From: Metabacillus sp. FJAT-52054
Lineage (GTDB): Bacteria > Bacillota > Bacilli > Bacillales > Bacillaceae
Length of the DNA: 64,000 nucleotides
Direction of reading: 5' to 3'
Assembly: GCF_037201815.1 (NCBI RefSeq)
Contig: NZ_CP147407.1
Span: forward strand, 310,001-374,000
The translations under genes and the position numbers were made by a program. The notes beneath the pieces were generated by a model. That model did not search any database, had not been told where the DNA came from, and saw nothing but the letters and a program-made list of their open reading frames with translations. Below, piece by piece: positions 48,638 through 57,108 of this stretch; the first letter of the stretch is position 1, and the number at the start of each line of letters is the position of its first letter.

Positions 48638-49635
48638 GCATGGAAATGAGAGTGAAAACAAACAAGCTGACAATGGTTCAGGCTGTTACGGATGGTCTCC
48701 GTACGATGCTTCAAAAGAAGGAAGAAGTGGTGCTGCTTGGCGAGGATATCGGGAGCAACGGCGGGGTATTCCGCGCAACCGAAGGGCTGATGGAGGAGTT
48801 TGGGGAAGAGCGGGTGATGGATACCCCGCTAAGTGAAGCGGGGCTAATGGGGACTGCAATCGGCATGGCAATCAATGGGATGATTCCAGTAGCGGAGATC
48901 CAGTTCCTCGGATTTATCTATCCGGCGTATGAGCAAATCGCAACCCATGCAACCAGAATCCGAATGAGAACGATGGGGAAATACACGGTTCCAATGGTGA
49001 TCCGAGCTCCGTACGGTGCCGGAATACGGGCGCCGGAAATTCATTCTGACAGCGCAGAAGCCCTGTTTACCCACATGCCTGGAATGAAGGTTGTTTGTCC
49101 GTCCACTCCATATGATGCAAAAGGCTTGCTCATCGCAAGCATCGAAGATCCGGATCCCGTTCTCTTCCTTGAACCGTTAAGGCTCTACCGTGCAGGCAAG
49201 GAAGAGGTGCCGGAGGGTGAATACAGAGTGGAAATCGGGAAAGCGGCCAGGCGGAGAGAGGGCAGTGACGTGACCCTGATCGCCTGGGGAGCGATGGCAG
49301 CCCAGGCCTCCAAGGCTGCCGAGAAGCTTGAGCAGACGGGAGTCAGCTGTGAAGTGATTGATTTAAGAACACTCTATCCGCTGGATAAAGAAACGATAGC
49401 AGAATCTGTGCAGAAAACAGGCAGAGCGGTTATCGTTCAGGAAGCACATGCTACCGGGGGACTGGCAAATGACGTGATGGGTGTTATCAATGATACGTCT
49501 TTTCTATACCTGCGGGCACCGATTACAAGAGTGAGCGGTTTTGATGTACCTGTTCCATTTTTTTCACTGGAGGAGCACTATCTTCCTGATACGGAACGAA
49601 TCATTCAGGCGGTTGAAAAAGTCATTCACTATTAA
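48634..49635 (+). CDS. 2-Oxoacid dehydrogenase E1 beta subunit
   Basis: This 333-residue E1 beta shows LGEDIGSNGGVFRATEGLME, DTPLSEAGLMGTAIGMAING, PVAEIQFLGFIYPAYEQIAT, HSDSAEALFTHMPGMKVVCP and the C-terminal EVIDLRTLYPLDKETI. It forms the alpha2beta2 decarboxylase with the preceding subunit, whose gene it overlaps by four bases (ATGA). Confidence 0.92.
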   Translation: MSMEMRVKTNKLTMVQAVTDGLRTMLQKKEEVVLLGEDIGSNGGVFRATEGLMEEFGEERVMDTPLSEAGLMGTAIGMAINGMIPVAEIQFLGFIYPAYEQIATHATRIRMRTMGKYTVPMVIRAPYGAGIRAPEIHSDSAEALFTHMPGMKVVCPSTPYDAKGLLIASIEDPDPVLFLEPLRLYRAGKEEVPEGEYRVEIGKAARRREGSDVTLIAWGAMAAQASKAAEKLEQTGVSCEVIDLRTLYPLDKETIAESVQKTGRAVIVQEAHATGGLANDVMGVINDTSFLYLRAPITRVSGFDVPVPFFSLEEHYLPDTERIIQAVEKVIHY

Positions 49636-49653
49636 AGGGAGGCGGGTGGAAAG

Positions 49654-50835
49654 ATGCTGGAAGTCAAGCTTCATGATATTGGAGAGGGTATGACAGAGGG
49701 AGACATTCTTCACTATTTCGTTAAACACGGAGAGAGAGTCGAACGGGATCAGCCCCTCATCGAAGTGCAAACGGACAAAATGACGGCAGAACTTCCTTCT
49801 CCGGGGGCGGGGGTCGTGAAAGAAATTCTTATAGAACCCGGGACAACGGTATCGGTAGGAACGACGCTTCTTGTCATTGAGACGGACGAAGGAGGAGCAG
49901 TCCCTATAAAGGAAAGCACTCCTAAGACCCGGCCAGCTTCAGCCAGAGTGCTCGCCACTCCTTTTACGAGAAAGCTTGCAAGGGAAAACCGGATTGATAT
50001 TGAACAGCTTAAGGGCACCGGACCCGCAGGAAGAGTGACGGATGAAGATGTATTGGGTCTTGCAGCGAAGCAAGAGCAGCCGGAACCGGTGAAGGAAGCG
50101 CCTGCGGCAGAAGAAAAACCTGCAGCCGTGCCGGTGACAAAAGGTCAAAAAAAGACCATTCCATTCAAGGGAAGAAGGAAACAAATCGCGAAGAGAATGG
50201 TTCATTCCCTCAAAACGATTCCGCATGTTACCCATTTTGAAGAAGTCGATATGACAGAGCTAATGACCTTCAGAAACGAACTGAAGGAAGCGGGCCGCTC
50301 CATTTCGGCCGCCGCTTTTTTTATCAAGGCTGCTGCCATGGCATTAAAGGACTTTCCTGTATTCAACGCCAAGCTTGATGAAGAACGGGAAGTCATTGTC
50401 CTTGAATCGGAATACAACATCGGCCTTGCCGTTGATTCGCCGGATGGGCTAATCGTACCGGTGCTGCACCAGGTGGAAACGAAATCGATCCTGGAAATTC
50501 ATAAAGAGATGAAGGAATTGAATGAAAAAGCGAGAGAAAACCGTTTGAGCCGGTCGGAGCTTACGGGCGGAACGTTCACCATCAGCAACGTTGGACCGCT
50601 TGGAAGCATAGGAGCCACTCCTGTCATTAATCATCCGGAAACAGGATTAATGGCTTTCCATGCGACAAAGGAAAAGCCTGTTGTCCGAAACGGGGAGATT
50701 GTGATTGGTTTAATGATGAACGTTTCCATGTCCTTCGATCACCGGGTCGCGGATGGAGCAGCGGCAGTCGCGTTTACAAACCGGTTTAAAGAACTGATTG
50801 AACATCCAAAATTGCTGATTGTGGAGCTGGTGTAA
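49654..50835 (+). CDS. 2-Oxoacid dehydrogenase E2 acyltransferase
   Basis: This 393-residue E2 has one N-terminal lipoyl domain (lipoylated lysine in VQTDKMTAELPSP, residue about 43), an Ala/Pro/Glu-rich linker, a peripheral-subunit-binding domain (ATPFTRKLARENRIDIEQLK, then GTGPAGRVTDEDV), a second linker and the catalytic domain ending in SFDHRVADGAAAVAF with the active-site histidine. It transfers the acyl group to CoA. The stop overlaps the E3 start by one base region (TAATGG), so the subunits are made together. Confidence 0.93.
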   Translation: MLEVKLHDIGEGMTEGDILHYFVKHGERVERDQPLIEVQTDKMTAELPSPGAGVVKEILIEPGTTVSVGTTLLVIETDEGGAVPIKESTPKTRPASARVLATPFTRKLARENRIDIEQLKGTGPAGRVTDEDVLGLAAKQEQPEPVKEAPAAEEKPAAVPVTKGQKKTIPFKGRRKQIAKRMVHSLKTIPHVTHFEEVDMTELMTFRNELKEAGRSISAAAFFIKAAAMALKDFPVFNAKLDEEREVIVLESEYNIGLAVDSPDGLIVPVLHQVETKSILEIHKEMKELNEKARENRLSRSELTGGTFTISNVGPLGSIGATPVINHPETGLMAFHATKEKPVVRNGEIVIGLMMNVSMSFDHRVADGAAAVAFTNRFKELIEHPKLLIVELV

Positions 50836-52268
50836 TGGTAGTCGGAGAATTGGCTCAGGAAAGAGAACTGGTCATCATCGGCGGGGGTCCCGGAGGCTAT
50901 ACAGCTGCAATCCGGGCTGCACAGCTTGGGAAGGAAGTTACCCTGGTTGAAAAGGGGGACCTAGGCGGTGTTTGCCTAAATCAAGGCTGTATCCCATCGA
51001 AGGTGCTCGCCCACGTATCGGCCAAATATGGAGAGCTTTCTAAAATGGGCGGCTTGGGAATCAGCATGTCCCACGTTTCATTTGACCTTTCTCAAACCGC
51101 TGAATACAAAAATCAAGTGACAGCCAATTTGAGAAAAGGAGTGGAGGCACTTTGCCGGCAGCATAAGGTGGAGCTGATCAGAGGGAAAGCGTCGTTTTTA
51201 TCCGATGATCGGATCGGAGTGGAAAACGGAGATGATTTTCAGGTCTATTCATTCAAAGCCGCCATCATTGCAGCCGGAACCTCCCCTGTTTCTCATCCAG
51301 CCGCTGCAGTAGATCCACCATATATTCTGGATTCGAGATCCCTGTACAGCCTTGAAAGCTTACCGGAACATCTGATTTTATATGGAAACGATTATACGGC
51401 GATTGAAGCGGCATTCAGCTATCGGTCATTGGGCAGCGAGGTCACCCTGGTTCATGAACACGGGTTTTCGGGACTGGATGCTTCCATAGAGAAAGAGCTT
51501 ATAAGGGTTATGAAAAAAACGAAAATCAAATGGAAGCAGGGAATGGAACTCAAGCAAGCCCTGAAACAGGAGGGCACCCTGAAAGCTGTATTTAAAGCAG
51601 ATGATGGAACAGAGCTTGAAATTGAAGGAACACATCTTTATTTACAGACGGAGTTTCAGGGCAACTCAGAGGAGCTAGGGCTGAACCGTCTTGGGATTAA
51701 AACAGATTCCCGGGGCTTCGTCGAGATTGACCGGGAATGCCGGACATCACGATCCCATATTTGGGCAATCGGCGATATTACAGGCGGAATTCAGCTGGCT
51801 GTCAAAGCGATCAGTCAGGGGAAAGCCGCAGCCGCATCTATTGCCGGACTTCCAGCCGAATGGAATGACGGGTTCATTCCGATGGTCATCCGAAGCCAGC
51901 CGCCAATCGCCTGTGCGGGGTTAACAGAAGAAGAAGCGAAAGCTGGGGGACATAAAGTAAAGACAGGGATGTTTTCTTTTGCAGGAAACGGCTTCGCTTC
52001 TCTTTCCGGGCAAAAAGACGGCATTGCCAAAGTGGTTTCTGATGCAGAAAATGAGGTCATTCTTGGCGTCCATTTAATAGGGAACGGAGCGGCCGAATTG
52101 ATCAGCACCGGCATCACTTCGCTTGAAATGGCGGCGAGGGAGGAAGACCTATCGTTCCCTCTTTATCCGCACCCAAGCATGAATGAAGGGCTGCTCGAAG
52201 CGGTAGAGGATCTCGCAGGACTCGCCATCCATAAGCCTCCTTCCAAAGAGCTTGCCCGCCAGCGTTAA
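50835..52268 (+). CDS. Dihydrolipoamide dehydrogenase (E3)
   Basis: This 477-residue flavoprotein has the FAD motif GGGPGGYTAAIRAAQLG, the redox-active disulfide GGVCLNQGCIPSKVL and the second FAD motif IWAIGDITGGIQLA. In the C-terminal domain the usual HAHPTLSE motif reads PHPSMNEGL, keeping the His and Glu. The NAD-binding core (LILYGNDYTAIEAAFSYRSLGS) has YGNDYTAIE in place of the usual GGGxxG motif, an odd change. It reoxidises the lipoyl group of the preceding E2. It is the last gene of the operon, before a terminator. Confidence 0.9.
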   Translation: MVVGELAQERELVIIGGGPGGYTAAIRAAQLGKEVTLVEKGDLGGVCLNQGCIPSKVLAHVSAKYGELSKMGGLGISMSHVSFDLSQTAEYKNQVTANLRKGVEALCRQHKVELIRGKASFLSDDRIGVENGDDFQVYSFKAAIIAAGTSPVSHPAAAVDPPYILDSRSLYSLESLPEHLILYGNDYTAIEAAFSYRSLGSEVTLVHEHGFSGLDASIEKELIRVMKKTKIKWKQGMELKQALKQEGTLKAVFKADDGTELEIEGTHLYLQTEFQGNSEELGLNRLGIKTDSRGFVEIDRECRTSRSHIWAIGDITGGIQLAVKAISQGKAAAASIAGLPAEWNDGFIPMVIRSQPPIACAGLTEEEAKAGGHKVKTGMFSFAGNGFASLSGQKDGIAKVVSDAENEVILGVHLIGNGAAELISTGITSLEMAAREEDLSFPLYPHPSMNEGLLEAVEDLAGLAIHKPPSKELARQR

Positions 52269-52290
52269 TAAAAAAATAATGGAAATCGAG

Positions 52291-52317
52291 ACCCCCGGGA
52301 CAATCCCCGGGGGTTTT
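52291..52317 (+). terminator. Terminator of the oxoacid dehydrogenase operon
   Basis: The stem ACCCCCGGG / CCCCGGGGGT with a short loop is followed by TTTT, 22 bp after the E3 stop codon. Confidence 0.8.
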
Positions 52318-52546
52318 ATCTATAAAAGCCGCCACTAATCCTTAAGCATGGACGTTTCGAAGTCAAGACTAGAGTGTTATTCAGACTTTCCGGTGGTTTA
52401 TGATGAATTTTTCAGTCATTCAAGATAAATACCCCTCCATCATTGTATTGGAAAAAAGAAGCGGAACGTGAGAAAATAAAGAAAGAGAAACACCTGTTTG
52501 CCTGCAGCGCTTGGGCAAATGAATAAAGGATAAGGGGAGAATCACA

Positions 52547-54658
52547 TTGATCGTCATTTTGGCGGAAAAACCCGATCAGGGCAAGCTGCTCGCTGCTCCT
52601 TTTCCATCAGTGAAAAAAGAGGGCTATATTGAGATAAAGCCGTGCGGTCCATTTCCGAAAGGAGCCGTTATTACGTGGGCTATTGGACATTTAGTCGATT
52701 TAAAGAACCCGGACGAATACAATCAAACCTGGAAAAAATGGTCGCTTGAGACATTGCCGATTATTCCCGAAAAATTCGAATACAAAATATCGAAAGACAA
52801 GGCAAAGCAATTCAGGATCGTCCGATCGATGCTGAAGGAAGCTTCTGAAATTATTATCGGCACAGATGCAGCGAGAGAGGGCGAAAACATTGCCCGTCTT
52901 CTCATCATGATGTCCGGTGCCGCCCATAAACCGATGAAACGGCTTTGGCTTTCTTCCTATACAGAAAATGCCGTGAAAAACGGATTTTCCAACCTGAAAG
53001 ACGGCAAGGAAAGCGAACCGCTTTTTTACGAAGCGCAGGCGAGGCAAATCGGTGATTGGCTTGTAGGGATCAATGCGAGCCGCCTATATACCCTTCTTCT
53101 TCAGCAAAAAGGAGTAAGAGAGAATTTCAGTGTAGGCAGGGTGCAGACTCCAGTGCTGAAGCTGATCTATGACCGGCAGAAGGAAATTGAACAATTCAAA
53201 CCAGAGCCGTTCTTTGAGCTGGAAGGAGAATTTACCGTAAAGAACGGCACCTATAAGGGGAAAATTCCAAAGAAATTTAAATCCGAAGAGGACATGCAAA
53301 AGGAAATACGTCCTGATATCACACCGGACACGAATGAATATCAAGCCGCCGTAAAAGACATTTCCGTCCAGGAAAAGCGGATCAAGCCGCCGAAGCTTCA
53401 TAGCCTTTCGACCCTGCAGGCAAGCCTGAACAGACGGACGAAAATGAGCCCGACCACTGTTTTGAAAACGGTCCAAAAGCTATATGAAAAGGGGTTTGTT
53501 TCGTATCCAAGGACAGATAGCCAATACATCACGGAAGAAGAATTTTCATATTTAAAAGGGAACCTGGACGGCTATAAAACTACCTTTTCCTTATCGTTTG
53601 CACCCAAGTCCCTATACCCATCCAAAAGATACGTAGATTCAAGCAAGGTGAAAGATCACTATGCCATTATTCCGACAGAAAAGCTTGTATCCCCGGCTAA
53701 ATTCGCTGCTTTTTCCCCGCCGGAAAAAACCGTGTACGAAGAGGTCGTAAAAAGCATGCTCAAAATGTTTTCGGACGACCATGTGTATGACGAAACCGTC
53801 ATCACCACTTCAATCGGGAAAAATGATTTTCTGACGAAGGGGAAGACCGTCAAAATAAACGGCTGGAAAAACCTCGAGGGGAAGGAACCGAAAAATGAGG
53901 AAGAGCAGCGGCTGCCTGCGGTTCAAGAAGGGGAAGCGGCAAGGGCTGTTCTCGCTGTGAAAAACGGCATGACTGAGCCGCCGAAGCCGTACACACTCGG
54001 CCAGCTGATAACGCTGATGAAAACGGCTGGAAAATACATTGAAGACAAGGAAATGAAGGAAGCCCTGAATGCTGCCGAAGGACTTGGAACAGAAGCGACA
54101 AGAGCAGGGATCATCGATACGCTGATCCTCCGTGAGTTTATAGAAGTAAACAAAAATAGTGTGTTTGTCACCCAAAAAGGGAGTATCTTGTGCGATGCAG
54201 TGGAGGGGACAATTCTCTCAAAACCGGAAATGACCGCGAAATGGGAGACCTTTTTGAAAGGGATTGGTTCCGGTCAAAAGTCCAGGGAAGTGTTCATCGA
54301 AAATGCAGGGAAGCTGTGCTTTGCCCTCATGGAGCAGGCTAAAACGGATGTGGGCCGCCTTACAGTTGAAGGCCGGATTGAACCTGCCCAGCATGATGGA
54401 GCCATTTGCCGCTGCCCGGCCTGCAAGGAAGGCGATATGATGGACAGGCGAACCTTCTACGGCTGTTCCGCCTATCTGAACGGCTGCAAGCAAGCTTTTA
54501 ATAAGAAAATATTAAATAAAACCATCAGTCCTGCGCAGATTAAATTGCTGTGCGAAAAAGGGAAAACGAAAAAGATCAAAGGGTTTAAAGGCAAGAAAAA
54601 TCCGTTTGATGCGTATCTCGTTTTAAATAACGGAAAAATCGAATTTTCATTTAAGTAA
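52547..54658 (+). CDS. topB: DNA topoisomerase III
   Basis: This 703-residue type IA topoisomerase has a TOPRIM domain with ILAEKPDQGKLLA, GTDAAREGENIARL (the acidic triplet region DxxxREGE) and WAIGHLVDL. The active-site tyrosine lies in GFVSYPRTDSQYI. SVGRVQTPVLKLIYDRQ and LGTEATRAGIIDTL are also typical. The C-terminus has one C4 zinc ribbon (CRCPACKEGD...YGCSAYLNGC). It decatenates and relaxes DNA through single-strand passage. The start is TTG with aaggggag upstream. It has no operon partner. Confidence 0.93.
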   Translation: MIVILAEKPDQGKLLAAPFPSVKKEGYIEIKPCGPFPKGAVITWAIGHLVDLKNPDEYNQTWKKWSLETLPIIPEKFEYKISKDKAKQFRIVRSMLKEASEIIIGTDAAREGENIARLLIMMSGAAHKPMKRLWLSSYTENAVKNGFSNLKDGKESEPLFYEAQARQIGDWLVGINASRLYTLLLQQKGVRENFSVGRVQTPVLKLIYDRQKEIEQFKPEPFFELEGEFTVKNGTYKGKIPKKFKSEEDMQKEIRPDITPDTNEYQAAVKDISVQEKRIKPPKLHSLSTLQASLNRRTKMSPTTVLKTVQKLYEKGFVSYPRTDSQYITEEEFSYLKGNLDGYKTTFSLSFAPKSLYPSKRYVDSSKVKDHYAIIPTEKLVSPAKFAAFSPPEKTVYEEVVKSMLKMFSDDHVYDETVITTSIGKNDFLTKGKTVKINGWKNLEGKEPKNEEEQRLPAVQEGEAARAVLAVKNGMTEPPKPYTLGQLITLMKTAGKYIEDKEMKEALNAAEGLGTEATRAGIIDTLILREFIEVNKNSVFVTQKGSILCDAVEGTILSKPEMTAKWETFLKGIGSGQKSREVFIENAGKLCFALMEQAKTDVGRLTVEGRIEPAQHDGAICRCPACKEGDMMDRRTFYGCSAYLNGCKQAFNKKILNKTISPAQIKLLCEKGKTKKIKGFKGKKNPFDAYLVLNNGKIEFSFK

Positions 54659-54931
54659 CTGTATCCAATGAACGAGGACGGACGATGCGTTAGCACGGCC
54701 GTTTTTGTATTGGAAAAAAGAGAGGGAACGTGCGAAAATAGGAAATAAGACAAGTTCCTTTAAAAAACCGCTTTTAATTGTCGAAATATTTAGAGATAAT
54801 TATAGGACTTAAGCACGGATGAATTGTATGCATTTCCCACCCCGTTTTTAGATAGACTTTGCAGGGTTTCAAAAGCCGGTTTCGAATATAGTATTCATTT
54901 AATGCTGTCATCTCTCACTTAGGAGGAAACT

Positions 54932-55894
54932 ATGGAATATTTGGAGACGATACAACCTCAGCTTGGAAGAGTAGTAGAAAATATCGAGAAGGTCATGGCA
55001 GGCAAACGGGAGGCTGCTGTTCTATGTTTAACCGCACTGCTGGCAAAGGGCCATGTGCTTTTGGAGGATGTTCCGGGAGTCGGCAAAACGATGCTTGTGA
55101 GATCGCTTGCCAAATCGGTCGGTGCGGACTTTAAACGGATTCAATTTACCCCGGATTTACTGCCTTCTGACGTGACAGGCATCTCTATATATAACCCTCA
55201 GAAGATGGAGTTTGAATACCGTCCCGGCCCGATTATGGGAAATATCGTGCTGGCGGACGAAATTAACCGTACCTCCCCAAAAACCCAATCGTCTCTTCTG
55301 GAAGGCATGGAGGAAGGGAACGTTACGATTGACGGGCAGACGATGTCACTCGACAAACCTTTTTTTGTCCTTGCTACACAGAATCCTATTGAATATGAAG
55401 GAACGTACCCGCTTCCGGAAGCGCAGCTGGACCGATTTCTATTTAAAATTAAAATGGGCTATCCGACTCCGCAGGAAGAACTTCTCGTTCTGAACCGCGC
55501 GGATGGGGAAGTGCCGATTGCCCAAATCGAACCGGTTATAACGAAGAGTAAGCTCATTCAGCTGCAGGATGAAATGGAAAAGGTGTATATGGATGAAACC
55601 GTGAAGCGCTACATCATTGAGATCGTCACGAAAACCCGTAATCATCCTTCTGTCTATCTTGGGGCAAGTCCAAGGGGTTCAGTAGCCCTGATGAGAGCAT
55701 CTAAAGCATATGCTTTTCTTGCCGGAAGAGATTACGTGATTCCTGATGATGTTCAGTATTTGGCTCCATTTGCCCTGCCCCACCGCATGATTTTAAAATC
55801 AGAAGCCCGTTATGACGGACAGTCTGCCGCAGACCTTGTCCATGAGATTATCAGCCGCACCCCTGTGCCGGTGAAGAGGTCCATGACCCCTTGA
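54932..55894 (+). CDS. yeaC: MoxR-family AAA+ ATPase
   Basis: This 320-residue MoxR ATPase has Walker A EDVPGVGKTMLVRSLA, Walker B NIVLADEINRTSPKTQSSLL, sensor 1 FVLATQNPIEYEGTYPLPEA and the arginine-finger region QLDRFLFKIKMGYP. It is thought to act as a chaperone for assembly of the encoded partner proteins. It overlaps the DUF58 gene by four bases, and a transglutaminase gene follows, the standard MoxR/DUF58/transglutaminase operon and the yeaC-yeaD-yebA order of B. subtilis. Confidence 0.92.
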   Translation: MEYLETIQPQLGRVVENIEKVMAGKREAAVLCLTALLAKGHVLLEDVPGVGKTMLVRSLAKSVGADFKRIQFTPDLLPSDVTGISIYNPQKMEFEYRPGPIMGNIVLADEINRTSPKTQSSLLEGMEEGNVTIDGQTMSLDKPFFVLATQNPIEYEGTYPLPEAQLDRFLFKIKMGYPTPQEELLVLNRADGEVPIAQIEPVITKSKLIQLQDEMEKVYMDETVKRYIIEIVTKTRNHPSVYLGASPRGSVALMRASKAYAFLAGRDYVIPDDVQYLAPFALPHRMILKSEARYDGQSAADLVHEIISRTPVPVKRSMTP

Positions 55895-57108
55895 AGGACA
55901 TCCTGAGAAGCTTAAAATCGATCTGGAAACTCATTCTGCTGCTGTTATTGACGGCGCTTGCCTTTTGCTATGCGATGTTTCAAGGCGGCTTCGTCAGCTG
56001 GTTTCTTTTTTACGCCTTTCTGCCTTTTGCCGTTTACTCCATCCTGCTTGCTGTTTATCCGCTTCAAACCTTTCGAGCGGCAAGAACGCTTAGCAAGGAT
56101 CAGTTTTCTGCGGGCGAAATTCTTAAAGGGGAGATTACGCTCGAAAGACCATTTCCCTTTCCGCTTATCTATATCATCGCTGAAGAATGCCTGCCGTCGG
56201 GTCTGAAGCAGACCGCTGCTGATCAGCCGGCAAGAAAGTTGTTTATCCTGGGATTCCGCCGAAAAGCTGTTTTTACGTATACGGTTCAATCCATGAAGCG
56301 CGGAGAGCATCATTTTTCCCGCATCCGCATTAAAACCGGTGATCTTCTCGGTTTGTTTGAAAAAGAGGTCACGATGAAGACGGATAAAACCATTCTCGTC
56401 TACCCAACTGCCTTTTCAATGGGCTACAGGCATTCAAAGCCCCAGTATGAGCAGGGGGCAAGCGCTTCCTCTCAGCGCTATATAAAAGACACGACGATGG
56501 CATCCGGCATCCGCGAATATCAGCCGGGTGACCGGATGGCGTGGATTGACTGGAAGGCTACAGCAAAAAGAGATTCGTTTATGACCAAGGAATTTGAACA
56601 GACCCGCACACATGATGCGATGCTGATTATGGATCAGCAAGCGTCTGATTCCTTTGAACCGATGATTACCTTTACGGCCTCTCTGGCAAAAGCCATTATA
56701 AAAACAGGGGCTCCGCTTGGATTCATTTTGCTGGGAACTGAATTGGATACAACACCCGTTCAGCCCGGAGAAAAACAGCTTCAAACGATTTTCCGCAAGC
56801 TTGCGAGGGTAAATCCTGAACCAAGCTCCGCCTCTTTTTCAATATGGGAGGAGCGGATGGCGAGCCAGGGGGGCTATCGTTCCTCTAATCTGTTTATCGT
56901 ATCCGTTCTTACGATGGAGCTCGTCAGGAAGCTTGAGCACCGGGCAAGCTACAGCGACCTCAAGCTTTATTTTATTCGGAAAAAGAATCAGCTCCTTACC
57001 CAGGAGGAAGAGGTTTTGCTCGACCGCTTGAACAAGAGGGGCATAGCGGCTGAAGCTGTATCGGAAGGGTTCTTTGATCAAGCCTTGGAAGAGGTGAAGA
57101 GCTTATGA
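55891..57108 (+). CDS. yeaD: DUF58 protein
   Basis: This 405-residue protein has two N-terminal membrane helices (about 12-30 and 34-52) and a beta-rich domain. The DUF58 signature SGIREYQPGDRMAWIDWKAT, then AKRDSFMTKEFEQ, is followed by a von-Willebrand-A-like domain (MLIMDQQASDSF). It works with the MoxR ATPase; the molecular role is not established. The TTG start lies inside the yeaC end and the stop overlaps the next gene by four bases. Confidence 0.9.
   Translation: MKDILRSLKSIWKLILLLLLTALAFCYAMFQGGFVSWFLFYAFLPFAVYSILLAVYPLQTFRAARTLSKDQFSAGEILKGEITLERPFPFPLIYIIAEECLPSGLKQTAADQPARKLFILGFRRKAVFTYTVQSMKRGEHHFSRIRIKTGDLLGLFEKEVTMKTDKTILVYPTAFSMGYRHSKPQYEQGASASSQRYIKDTTMASGIREYQPGDRMAWIDWKATAKRDSFMTKEFEQTRTHDAMLIMDQQASDSFEPMITFTASLAKAIIKTGAPLGFILLGTELDTTPVQPGEKQLQTIFRKLARVNPEPSSASFSIWEERMASQGGYRSSNLFIVSVLTMELVRKLEHRASYSDLKLYFIRKKNQLLTQEEEVLLDRLNKRGIAAEAVSEGFFDQALEEVKSL

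Noticed and set aside
47645..48673. A 342-codon minus-strand frame opposite the E1 alpha gene
   Set aside because: It is the shadow of the strongly conserved E1 alpha frame; no ribosome site and Arg/Phe/Cys-rich nonsense composition.
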